DNA of 64,000 bases from Punica granatum (taxonomy: Eukaryota; Streptophyta; Magnoliopsida; Myrtales; Lythraceae), in NCBI RefSeq assembly GCF_007655135.1, contig NC_045127.1:3596001-3660000 (forward strand), given 5' to 3'. Position 1 is the first letter of the stretch; the number at the start of each line of letters is the position of its first letter. The notes under the pieces were generated by a model, which ran no database searches, was not told the origin of the DNA, and saw only the letters and a list, made by a program, of their open reading frames with translations. Below are positions 48,501 to 59,965 of this stretch, piece by piece. A program made the position numbers and the translations under genes.

Positions 48501-51500
48501 TGTAAAGCTTGTATTTTGTTTACATTCAGAATAAAGCTACTTGAAGATCTTTCCTATTTTTATGTAATCTCCCCTTCTTACACCAAAAGGGAAGCAAAGT
48601 CAGATAGAATTATAATAAAAGAACATGAAAGGATAGAACCCTTAAGAAAAACCCTTTAATATGTTTCTCAAATTCAAAACTTTACTATGACAGCAAAAAT
48701 ATATGGAACTGACGAAAGGTGCTGCTGATAATTACCATCATTCATGGTGGAAACGACATGGAGTTGTCCTTGACGGTGAGATTGCAGCCGTCAGCTTTAG
48801 GCATGGAAATTTTGATCTAGCTGCAAAGTCATATGAGAAGGTCTGTGCTCTTTACGCGGGCGAAGGATGGCATGATTTACTGGCTGAAGTCCTGCCTAAT
48901 CTAGCTGAATGTCAGAAGATATTGAACGATGAAGCTGGGTACTTATCTTCTTGTGTGAGATTGCTTTCTCTGGGTAAAGGCTTGTTCTTGACCAAGGAGC
49001 GTCAAGCTTTTCAGTCTGAAGTTGTCCGTCTTGCACATAGTGAGATGAAGCAGCCCGTACCCTTGGATGTGTCATCGTTAATTACATTTTCAGGCAACGC
49101 CGGGCCTCCTGTGAAATTATGTGATGGGGATCCTGGCACTCTATCTGTAACTGTATGGAGCGGTTTTCCTGATGATATAACTCTTGATTCGCTTAACCTC
49201 ACTTTGATGGCTACCTTTAACACTGATGACGGAGTTAAGGTTTGACCTTTTACATCATAGACTCTTGTTTCATCCTTGATAAAAGAATACAGAATATACT
49301 ATCACTTTCATTTACTAAATGCTGGTTTTTATTTGACAGGCATTAAAGAGCTCTACTGCAATTGTTTTGAAGCCTGGAAAAAATACTATTACCCTTCCTT
49401 TGCCCCCACAGAAACCGGGGTCGTATGTCTTGGGCGTTCTTACTGGGCAGATTGGGAAATTGAAATTTAGATCACACAGTTTCTCCAAAGGTGGCCCAGC
49501 TGACAGTGATGACTTTATGAGCTATGAAAAACCAGTTAAACCTATTTTAAAGGTTAGCCTTATATGTTGAAACAGAATAGCAGAGACTATACATTGTCAG
49601 ATGACTTTTGCGAAGATAATTTTGCTGAGAGCAATGTCTTGGCGTGCTATACCTTTTCCACTTGTTTCTTCTCTCTGTTAATTTTGCTGAGATAATGTTG
49701 TTCTTTCCCTTAGGTTTTCAATCCAAGGCCTCTGGTTGATCTCGCTGCAGCTATATCATCCGCTCTATTGATAAATGAGCCTCAGTGGATTGGGATAATA
49801 GTAAAGCCAATTGATTATTCCCTGAAAGGCGCAGTTTTGCACATTGATACTGGTCCGGGCCTGAAGATTGAGTCACATGGCATTGAGATGGAAGGCCGCA
49901 CCAAGCCAATAGAGAATACTGTCGCCGAAAATGGTTCTTTGACTGAGAAAAAGAAGTTTGAGCTGTTAAAACTTGAGAATGGTCGGGTAGTATTTCCAGA
50001 TTGGGCAAGTGAGACAGATTCTGTTCTGTGGATTCCAATTCGAGCCATTAGTGACCAGCTTCCAAAAGGATCATCTTCAGGTACTAAGTGGATTACATGT
50101 TGGGGGTTTTTATCTCATTGTGTGTGTTCACGGACTACACATAGACAGTTGTATATATTGATTTTTCATAAGAAGTCTAACAATGGTGACGAATGGACAG
50201 GGGACTCCCAGAAGCGGAGCATTGTTGATGGGATGAGGACTATTGCACTCAAACTTGAATTTGGAGTATCCCACAACCAGATATTTGACAGGTATCAACT
50301 TCCTTTCACTCTTCTTTTTTCCTCATTCTCTTTTCTCTTGTTCCCTTCTTGGGTAGTGACTGCATTTCTCATTCTTCTTTTCTTACATATATATAACTAT
50401 TGTTTGGAGTTTCTATCACGCATCCCGAACATTTTTTGTAATCTCCAGTGGCTGAACTCCATTTGATGTGTTTTTACAGGACCATAGCCGTCCATTTTAC
50501 TGACCCTTTCCATGTCACAACTCGTGTTGCCGATAAATGCAATGATGGTACTTTGCTTCTGCAGGTAGTCTCATCTTCTCATGTTTTGAAATTTTGTGCA
50601 TGTATGGTTGATCAGAGAGGGAGGGTCTGGGGTTATATTTTGTAAATATAAAGAGTTCTACTGTTTTAAATGTGAAGACAATGTTGGCTCAAGGAGAATG
50701 TTACTGTTCATCTTTGTACTCAATGGCTAGTCAACCGTCGTGAATATATCTGTAATTCATTAGACCTGCTTGAATATTGGATTGTATTAAATGTTTGTTT
50801 TTATATACTTTCCAGGTTACACTCCATTCTCAAGTAAATGCAATGTTGACCATTTATGATGCTTGGCTTGACCGTCAAGGTGGAGTTGTTCATATGGGAA
50901 AAGGTGATGGCAGGCCAACTTCAGGCTTCTTTCCTCTCATCATTTCTCCCACCACACGAGCTGGAATACTTTTTAGTGTATGCATGGAGAACATGGTCTC
51001 TGGAGGTATGAGGATATAATTGGGCATAATTTGTGTGAATGATTCTTCATGTAGTTGTAGCTGTAGATTTTCAATTTTCCCATGGGTGCACGTTCGGTCC
51101 AAATATCAACTCTGGTCCCTGTGTCTACTTTATACTCTGAAACTAGGATTACTCAAAGACGCCTGCCTCCCATATCTGTTTTTTTTTTTTTTAATATGAA
51201 ATGCGATAAGGCACTGTCCACTTGGTTATGCAGATGAAGTTAAGGCATCTGAGGCTGACACGATACTAAACATTAAATACGGAATCTCTGGTGATCGGAC
51301 GACCGGGGCCCACCCTCCCGTCTTGGTAGAATCTGCTGAGTCTGATGGCACGAAGCAGGATTTGATCTTCAGGAGCGCCCTCATCTTTCAGAGGCCAGTC
51401 CTTGACCCGTGCCTGGCAGTTGGTTTTCTTCCTCTTCCTTCCAGCAGCTTGAGAGTTGGGCAACTAGTTACCATGAAATGGAGGATCGAGAGGTTGAAGA

Positions 51501-52365
51501 ATTTCGAGGTAAAATGAAATCTGATGTCATGCAAGGGTTGCTGCCAAAATATGCCCATAAAAAGTATCTCGAAAGTAGTTCACTGATATTTGTCTTACTC
51601 ACTCTCAAGCAGGACGAAATATTGTATGAAGTCAATGCGAATACCCTGAATTGGATGATTGCCGGTCTTAAAAGAGGGCACGTCTCTCTCTCCCCTGAGC
51701 AAGGTACTGAATATTGTAACTTTTTCTATTGTGCACCCTCCCTTCAGACATGTAGCCTAAGAACTCAGGGAAACTTTTCGATTTCTGAAAAAAAGAAAAC
51801 TGCTTCAGAACGTTTCAAGTTGTTATAAAAAATGTTTCCAGAGCTTGTTACTGAACACCAGTTTCTTGAAACAAGCTTCGGCTATTTTCAAAACAAATCT
51901 GTAATTTTTACTGAACCACATTCTCCTTTGTAGCCACCGCCAGACATCAGTGGCACCTCCAACTGCTTTTTGCTGATGTATTGGCATCAGTTGCCACCTG
52001 CTGTTGGTTCATTTTGGTATTCGATGTCAGTTTTTCAGAATTGTTTTGAAGCACATTTCCAAACATGATGAATTTTGAAAATAAATCAGAAACTACTTGT
52101 GAAGTGATTTTAAAGGCTATTTTTCCTGAGCAACATTTAGGCATCGCTTGCGAGGCCCTTTAGCATAACTCATCTTTATACTGTGTCAGGTTCGAGAATT
52201 GTTATCTCGATATTGTGCGTCCCCCTTGTGGCGGGTTATGTTCATCCTCCACAGTTGGGGCTTCCAAACATCAAAGAAGCAAGCATAAGTTGCAACCCGG
52301 CAGGGCCCCACCTTGTTTGCGTCTTGCCACCGGCTCTGAGCTCCTCTTTCTGTATTCCCGCATGA
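42509..52365 (+). CDS. TRS130: TRAPPII-specific subunit 130 (TRS130/TRAPPC10, CLUB)
   Basis: Twenty-one exons: 42509-42572, 43143-43372, 43963-44144, 44727-44910, 45159-45249, 45376-45536, 46280-46369, 46498-46659, 46948-47009, 47148-47238, 47903-48045, 48208-48400, 48694-49239, 49340-49552, 49714-50080, 50201-50291, 50480-50564, 50816-51005, 51234-51508, 51613-51703, 52190-52365; 1228 residues, near the Arabidopsis length of about 1260. Family landmarks: MANFLAQFQTIKGSSDHLVV at the start, LCYSETVNVAGKQRDFGG, HHSWWKRHGVVLDGEIA, VLDPCLAVGFLPLPS, LYEVNANTLNWMIAG and PHLVCVLPP near the end. TRAPPII is a trans-Golgi tethering complex and Rab GEF needed for cytokinesis and cell-plate formation. 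Intron 10 is GC-AG (AAG|GCAAGT at 47239). Intron 15 (50081-50200) is 120 nt, in frame and stop-free. Confidence 0.95.
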
Positions 52366-54063
52366 AAGATCACAGCTCCTGATGCATTTCTGTTTTGCGT
52401 CTGCTCTACTTTTACATCCGTCCTCATACATCTGTGCAAATTCTTCCGAGGTTCGGGCATTGGAGAGAAGAGGCTTGGTTAAGGCATTCCGGTTCCGCTA
52501 AACACAATATTCTTTCTTTTCTCTTGTTTTTATTCTTCTGGTGTCATAGTTTGAAATCTTATATCGAAGTACATCACTCGGTTTGTGTACAGTAGGACAT
52601 TGAAATTCATCTTTGTTGTACAACACAGATCATAGCGGTTGGTAGATAGACATGAATTGCCATGTTTTCACTCAGTTCCTTGGTGCAGAGAACTGAACTT
52701 TGGAAAATGATCTGTTTATGTTGATGTAGAGGTGACACTGATGCGGCACCAACGGATGGGTCCTCTGAATTCTATGAATCGACCACACTAATAAATTATA
52801 GTTCCAACTTACAAATCTAACTTGCACCCATTTGTCTCACGTCGTCGAGGTCTGACCTGACCGGCGGATCTGTTGCACTGCATCGTCTAAATTCTTCAAT
52901 CTGTCTTAAGTGATGCCATGGAGGACACTGGTTCTACCTGGAAGTACGGACTCTCCGGGAGATGTCCGTCGGTCCTATCAAAATAAGAAACTTATCGTTA
53001 TGAATTTCTATCAAAATAAGAAACATATCGTACGATGAATTTCGGGCTCTTCTCGAAATGTTTCATAGGTCCCATCAATACAAGAAACTTATCCTGCAAT
53101 GAATTAATGGGCTCTTCTTGAAATTTATATTATATCTAATATAAGAGAAATTCTAGTATGAGACATTAAATAATATCTTCTGGTGAGATATATACTTTTT
53201 TTTCATCCTTTAAGAATTAAAACTTACATTTTAACTCATAATTTTTTTTAATTTTGTTATAATATTATCGGGTCATATTTCAAAACAATCAAATATATTG
53301 GATTAATAATGTCTTGCAACTAGAGGTTGACACGTGTCACAATTAATACTCGACTCTTTAACCGCTCTTACTCGTGCCATGACAAACTCAACCCGACTCT
53401 ATTGAAACGAACGGTTTTTTAAGAGTATTGATTTAATACAAGGCCGTTCATAATTAAATAGGTATGATTCGAACACCTGTTTCAAAATTTTAGTTATTCT
53501 TCTAAAATACCATCATCAGCCATGGCTTTCATCATTGTTGGAGAAAATAAAGACGAACTTAGGTTTTCTCTGCAACCGAATGAAACAATACATAATCAAG
53601 TGAACCAAATGAATGAATTTGGTCATCTTATGATTAAATTTCATGAACGGTTTATGTATGGTCATGCTCCTACGTGCTAATAACGGCCATTGGCAATTGT
53701 CTTGTAGTGCAGTTAGGTGAAAATCGGAATTGGAAGAACACAGAATGGCGAGACACGAATATATTAAACATCAATAAAGATTGTGGAAAGGAAATGAGAT
53801 TGTTGCAATAAGGGCCGACATAATTTAAAGATGATGAACGCCGTCGTCAATGGTAGCTTCCGGTGAACGAACGTCTGGCTTTTTTTTTTAGTTGTCACAA
53901 AAAAATAAATCCGAGAAAAAATATCTTCCCTATTTTAACTTCCTTAAAATATGGAATGTTAGTTTTTATGGGAATCATCATCCCTAAAATTATGAAATTA
54001 AAAACGTAAAATAAATTTAGGAAGAAAAGGTAAACAAAATCTAAAAAACATGATTCCTATAAC
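52366..54063. other. TRS130 3' region and gene-free DNA
   Basis: About 250 bases of probable 3' UTR, then AT-rich DNA without exons. A short imperfect repeat at 52976-53120 repeats a atcaaaataagaaacttatc unit three times with a gggctcttcttgaaat block. Confidence 0.5.
52976..53125. repeat. Short imperfect tandem repeat
   Basis: Three copies of catcaa-taagaaacttatcg-type units (near 52977, 53012, 53074), two followed by atgaattt.cgggctcttct.gaaat. Non-coding. Confidence 0.55.
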
Positions 54064-55060
54064 TGTCATTTTAGAATCACTCAATGTTATATCTTTAGTT
54101 AAATTTGTCTAAGCAGATTATAAAATTGACTAATGCCAATATATAAATATACAAACTTATTAGTTTTTCATAAGGGTTCTCTTCTCTGATACTTTTATTT
54201 TTTCTCCTAAAGAAATTTATAATCCTAATACTATTTATAGCACAAATGAACTCTGGCAGACATTACAATTAGCTTGAGCTAATAAAAATAAACAAACAAA
54301 AGATAGTTTTATTCCATTTTTTTTCTATCATATGGTCGTCATCATTGCTGCATTCATCAATAACAGAGACTATAAACATGATTAGAATATGAAGGCTACC
54401 ATTGGCAAGTCATTCAATTAACCAAAATCAGTATTGCTTGAAATCTTTAACAATTACTCGCTATTATCCCTTTAGTTAGATTTGCTTGAGCAATTATTGA
54501 ATTAGTCTAGACCAATATATAAATATACAAACTTATTAGTTTTTCATCATGGTCCTCTTCACCGATACTTTTATTTTTCCTCCTAAAGAAATTTATATTC
54601 CTAAGACTATTTATAGCACAAATGAGCTTTGGCAGACATTACAATTAACTTGAGCCAATATAAATAAACAAAATAAAAGTTAGTTTTATTCCAAATATTT
54701 GTTTCTATCAAATGGTTGTCATCATTGCTGCATTTATCAACAATTGAGACTATAAACAAGAATAGAATATGAATGTTGGCCTTAGTAAGTCATTCAATCA
54801 ACCAAAATCAATTTTTCTCAAAATCTTTAATAATTACTCGCCGTTATCTCTTTAGTTAGATTTGCTTAAGGAGATTAAAGAATTGGCCTAGGCCAATATA
54901 TAAATATACAAACTTATTAGTTTTTTTTATTAGGATCTCCTTCACCGATGCTTTTGTTTTACCTTTTAAAGAATATCATGTTCCTAAAACTATTTATAGC
55001 ACAAATGAGTTCCTGTAGACATGACAAATAGCTTGAACCAATAACACAAAACAGTTTTCA
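54064..55060. repeat. Tandem triplicate, 379-bp unit
   Basis: Unit 1 about 54064-54442, unit 2 54443-54821, unit 3 54822 to about 55060 (truncated). Shared blocks: ccaatatataaatatacaaa, cttattagtttttc, tatttatagcacaaatga, gcagacattacaatta. The spacing of the first block is 380 and 377. No coding. Lacks inverted or long direct ends, so the amplification mechanism is unclear. Confidence 0.85.
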
Positions 55061-57283
55061 AAAGAAAAATTAACTCAATTAACGAATGAAATATCCTTGG
55101 GAAGTATCAACTCACCAAAAAAATGTTGCAAAATATCCCTTAATATCGGGGAATAAAATAAGGAAATTATTGTTGCCAAAAAGAAAAACTGATTGGAGAC
55201 CAGAAAAAAAAAATCAAAAAGATCAACATGGGCTGGTCTTCAGCGAATTCTCTGAGAATACTACGGGAAGCCTTGAGCCTTGGCAGTGTTTGATGAAGTA
55301 AAGCAAAACATGTCCATAGGATTGGCCATCATAATCCAAACCAGTTTCCCGCTACAACGGCGAGACGCCCGGCAATGGGCTCTTTTCGTATTGAATGTAT
55401 TGCAAAATTGATGAGGGAGTCGAAATTTCAATTCCGGTGAAATTTTTTTTCAACTAAATACAAAGAAAAGAGAACCCCGATGGTTTGTAGTAACAATTTG
55501 ATGATCAAAAACGCAAAAACCTTTGTATTAATTGCTAGATGATGGTTGAACATGGCGATCGAAATTGAAAATAATAGAAAGAAAGGATGAAAAACCTGAA
55601 AAAAAATGGTTAAGAAACTGATAGAATGAACCAATGGAAAACTGAACAAACCGAATTAATAAATAATACCAAATCAGAGTTATAAAAAACTGGTCTAACG
55701 GTTCGGTTTTAGTACGATTAATTAGGGTCGGGTTATGCCCAAACCCGATTACATGCTGCCTCGCGTGTGGACACGTGTAATGATTTGATTGGGCCACGTG
55801 TCATATGAGTGAGGCACTAGTAGAAACTATTGTGGGCAAAATGAATAGTTGAGGGATTACAATTTGAAGGGAAAAATAAATTATGAATGGCCAAGATTTC
55901 GTGTTGGAATATCTAATGGATAGGATTAGTGTTTCACCATGAGACATTATTTAGTGCCCACTCTAGAAGCACTCATAATATAAAGTGGCGGTATTTACAA
56001 AAGAAGGAGCCCATGGTCTCCCCACAAAATGAGAAGTTTCAAGAACAAAGACATTAAAAAATAATTTATCAAAACAAATCAAGGTAACGACTGCATAAAC
56101 TCTCCAATCCATCTATCAACATTTACTTCTTTGATTAATTTATAAATATTTTCTTTAATTCTAACTTATGTATTATATTTTCTCTTTGCTTTTCAGCGTA
56201 TCTTACAATTTATTGAGTAAATGAAAATAATTCGTAGAAGATAAAAGTTATAGCGCTTAAATTATGGGACACAGTGAATACAAAGAACAATGGTTTAATC
56301 GACATGGATATGGTGTTTCTTGATGAAGAGTTACAAAATAATTTATTATTTATTGCAATATTTATAATGAATACGATAAAAAACTAATAAGTTCATTTTT
56401 TTTCTTGATTTTTAACTTCCTTTTAGAAATATTTTTTTAGATTTTTTTAAATATTTTTAAAGCAATATAATTTGTGGGAGCAGTTGTTATTTTCTCAATT
56501 TTTTTTGCATTTTTTGAAAACAAAATTTTAATTTATTTTAAATTTGTAGAATATATATAGGTATAGATTTGTGGTACTCGTCATTATATTGTTGATTATT
56601 TTGACTTTCAATAAAAAATAATTTTTGAAATTTTTATTTTTAATATATTTAAATCATCATAATTTGTGAGATTGCTTGCTATTTTCTCAATCTTTTTTTA
56701 GCATTTTTTGGAAAATGTATTTCTGACTAAAATTTTAAATATATAGATTTGCCAGACCTATCATTATCATTTTCATTTTAACCTTCTTTAAAAATAATTT
56801 CTAACTTTAAAATATTTTTTAAAATTGAATAATTTTTGGGATTGATTTTTATTTTCTCATTTTTTTAGCATTTTTTAGATAATTAATTTTTTTTATTTTA
56901 AAATATCTCAAAACATATAGAAATAGATTTGTACAATTTATGCAAAATATCATAAATATAGATTCTATTTAAGATGTTAAAGATATGACATGTTATGTAT
57001 TTTGTATGATGCCATTACCTGTAAGTCACATAAACTATTATGTACATTAACTATGGGTAGGATTCTATCTATAAAAATATATTATATCCGTGTTTTCAAA
57101 GATCTATTATCATATTTGGTCTTCAAAAAATAAATCAAATCAAATTTTTATAGATATGATTTGTTATTGTATTTTGCAACAAAAATTAAAAATGTTTTCT
57201 ACCATGTCGTGCATGTATATCTAAAATATATAGTTTTAGTGATGGAAAATCATGATTTATAAAATTTAAAAATATGCATATAA
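55061..57283. other. Gene-free AT-rich block
   Basis: No supported gene. The part 56100-57280 is extremely AT-rich with several loosely repeated attttctcaattttttt.gcattttt and attttgactttc-like segments (near 56490, 56670, 56850), suggesting an old internal triplication with about 180-base spacing. Confidence 0.5.
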
Positions 57284-57303
57284 TGATAATAATAATAATA
57301 ATA

Positions 57304-57341
<38 letters not shown>
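57284..57341. repeat. (AAT)n(GAT)n compound microsatellite
   Basis: About seven AAT units passing into about twelve GAT units. Confidence 0.9.
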
Positions 57342-57382
57342 ATGGAAAAGCATAAAAATTGAACACGTATGATCCTACAATG

Positions 57383-57400
57383 CACGGGCTCTACAACTAG
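57383..57400 (+). mobile_element. Possible Helitron 3' terminus
   Basis: ACGGGCTCTACAACTAG followed by T, the same pattern as the terminus at 13406-13423. No matching 5' end was located upstream, so only the terminus is claimed. Confidence 0.3.
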
Positions 57401-57419
57401 TAACATATTATAGCAAAAT

Positions 57420-58456
57420 ATATATGGAATATAGATGTCGTTTCATATATAGAGAAAGTGTCATGCTAGAGAGAGAAAGTGAAATAGACAACAGAACTAC
57501 CATGTATGGTTTAGGCGAGAGAAAGTGTCATGCTAAAGAGAGTGGAAGAGAGATCACAACTATTATTTTGGATTTATGAGAGAGAAAGTGTCATGATAGA
57601 GAGAGAATGTGAAATAGAGAGTGGAATTACTATTTATAGTTTAAAAGAAGAAAAATATCATGTTATAGAGAGAAAATGGAATAAATAGCAAAACCATCAT
57701 GTAGGGTTACAGAAAGAGCGTCATGTCAGAGAGAGAGTGAAACTACTATTTAGGTTTCAGGAAAGAGAGAGTATCGTGTTAGAGAGAGAAACTACTATTT
57801 AGGTTTCAGGAGAGATAAAGTGTCATGTTAGAGAGAAAAATAAAATAGACAGTGAAATTACCATTTAGGGTTTAAAAGAGAGAAAACGTAATGTTAGAGA
57901 GTGAACGTAAAATAAAGAGCGAAACTATTATTTATTGTTTATGAGAGAAAAAATGTCATGTTAGAGAAAGTTGAATTGAGAGTGGAACTATCATTTAGTG
58001 TTTAGGAAATATAATGTCATGTCAGAGATAAAATGTATAATAGATAATAGAACTACCATTTTATTGTTTATGAGAGAAAAAGTGTCATGTTAGGGAGAGA
58101 AAGTTGAATAGAGAACATGACTAGCATTTAGGACTTAGGAGAAAGACAGTGTCACGTAAGAGAGAGCAAAACTATCATTCAGGATTTGTGGAATAAACAA
58201 CGGAATTATCATTTAAGGTTAAAGAAAGAGAAAATGTCATGTTAAAGAGAGAGAGTGGAATAGAGAGCTAAACTATCATTGGGGATTTAGAAGAGATAAA
58301 TGTCATGTAAGAGATAGAGCGGAACTACTCTTCATCGTTTAGGAGAGAGAAAGTGACATCCGAGAGAGAGTGTGTGTGAAATAGATAGTGCAATTATCAT
58401 TTAGAATTTAAAATAGAGAAAGTGTCATGTTAGAGAGAAAATGTGGAATAGAGAGT
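57420..58456 (+). repeat. GAGA-rich minisatellite, left part
   Basis: About a dozen degenerate units built from gagagaaagtgtcatgttag, agagagaaagtgaaatagag, and aactaccatttagggttta. Spacing varies from about 60 to 110 bases because sub-blocks are dropped. Ends exactly at the 5' border of the solo LTR. Non-coding. Confidence 0.85.
58452..58456. repeat. Target-site duplication AGAGT, left copy
   Basis: Five bases directly before the LTR 5' TG; identical to 59467-59471. Confidence 0.75.
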
Positions 58457-59466
58457 TGTTATAGGTGTACAATTACTTTCTTGAAGGATTCATTCGGAGA
58501 CACGTGTCAATACCCGATTGAATCACCTGTAAAACATGCAACGATTACACGTGACATTGAGAGAATGAGGCACATGTTTAATCCCTTTTTAAACATGTGG
58601 TCAAAGCCCACAAGAGCCTTATCTCCTATTATTTTGCTAGTTTACTTAGTGGATGGAAGTTAATTAAGTTCTCCCCCACTTTAAGCATTCTTATCTTCTC
58701 ATTATGTCCAAATTACGCCCAAACTTTGCCTATAAATAGAGGAGGCTTCCACAAATTTGACATGCTCAATCAAACACACAATATTGCTCTAGTCAACCCC
58801 TCGCGGCCCTTATCGTAGGAGTAGCGGTAATGTAGATAACCCTCGGCTCGTGGTGGCTAGGGCCTCTCCATTAACAGTTCGACCCAACGCTTGTTCGTGG
58901 CGGTAGGATCTTCGTTCTCAACAACTCCTGCGATCGACCCCGTGGCGGCAAGTCCATCTTCAACGACTCGGGCTATCATACACCAGTGGTGGCCAAGCTC
59001 ATCTTCAAAGATATCAGTCCATCCAAGTTCGAATCAGTGAGGAGGTTAGAGTTCGATCCCGCGGCCATTCGTGTTAACGTCTTAACGTGGTACCAATTCA
59101 TTCATTCCTCGACGGTTCGAGCACCCCCAAGTCGGAGATCCTCAGGCCTAAACTACATTAGCATAGTCATTCTGTTCGGTGTAAGCCATCCTCAAAGACT
59201 CTTCGGTTTGAATTTCATTTCTATTTATATGTACTTGTGATGTATTCATCTCTTAATGAATGGAATTCTAAATTCGTTCATTCCTTTAAACTCCTGAGCT
59301 ATTCATATATATTTTATACATCTTTTCTCCGCACGAAGTCCTTGATTTAGAGGAATGTCGAAACAACCCACAAGGATTTTATGTGGAGGGAAAATAAATT
59401 ATCTAATTTTTCGATAAATCAGAAAATCTGAAATTGCCTTTCTTCCTTCATCAAAATCCGGAAACA
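58457..59466 (+). mobile_element. Solo LTR of an LTR retrotransposon (1010 bp)
   Basis: Starts TGTTATAGGTG and ends CCGGAAACA, so it has TG...CA ends and a TGTT/AACA terminal inverted repeat, and is flanked by AGAGT on both sides. It interrupts the GAGA-rich minisatellite, which resumes on the other side. A TATA box (tataaata at 58731-58738) shows transcription orientation is plus. No primer-binding site, gag or pol follows, so it is a solo LTR, the usual product of LTR-LTR recombination. The frames within it (58427-58663, 58597-58818, 58986-59240) are not host genes. Superfamily not determined; no other copy is in the window. Confidence 0.8.
58731..58738 (+). promoter_or_regulatory. TATA box of the solo LTR
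   Basis: gcctataaatagaggaggc, a strong plant TATA sequence about 275 bases into the LTR, marking the U3/R side. Confidence 0.6.
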
Positions 59467-59695
59467 AGAGTGCAACTACCATTTATGGACTAGGAGATAG
59501 AAAGTGTCATGTAAGAAAGCTAGCGGAACTACTATTTCTAGTCTAAGAGAGACAAAATTACATGTAAGAGAGAGTGGAATTACCGTTTATAGTTTAAGAG
59601 AAAGAAAATCTCATTTAGAGAGAGAACGAAACTATTATTTGCAGTTTAGGAGAGTGAAAGTGTCACGATAGAGAGAGAATGTATAACAAAATTAG
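59467..59695 (+). repeat. GAGA-rich minisatellite, right part (same orientation)
   Basis: Begins with the second AGAGT and continues gcaactaccatttatgg, agaaagtgtcatgtaag units, as in the left part. Removal of the LTR and one AGAGT would rejoin a normal unit. Confidence 0.8.
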
Positions 59696-59965
59696 CATTA
59701 TTTTTAATCTTTTAAATCCTAAATAATAATTGTCTTTTTATTTCACATTATATCTCTAACATAACATTTTCAATCTTCTAAATCCTAAATTGTAATTCCG
59801 CTTTCTCTCTCACATGACATTCTCTTCTAAACTCATAAATATTAGTTGCGTACTCTATTTCAATTTATATATCTAACACAACACTTTTTTTTTCTCTTAT
59901 CTCTAAATAGTAGTTTTGCTCTCTAATGTTACTCTTTTTAACTTGATATTTTCTTTATCCTAAAC
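59696..59965 (-). repeat. GAGA-rich minisatellite, inverted arm
   Basis: The same unit in reverse complement: cctaaattgtaattccgctt, ctctctcacatgacattctc, ctctaaatagtagttttgct. Together with the direct-orientation arm it forms a long inverted repeat around about 59690. Confidence 0.75.

Noticed and set aside
57420..58456. Regular short repeats, considered as a CRISPR-like array
   Set aside because: Units are degenerate and variable in length with no unique spacers, and the genome is a plant.
58427..59240. Three plus-strand frames of 73-84 codons
   Set aside because: They lie almost wholly inside the 1010-bp solo LTR and have no protein family; LTRs normally carry no host gene.
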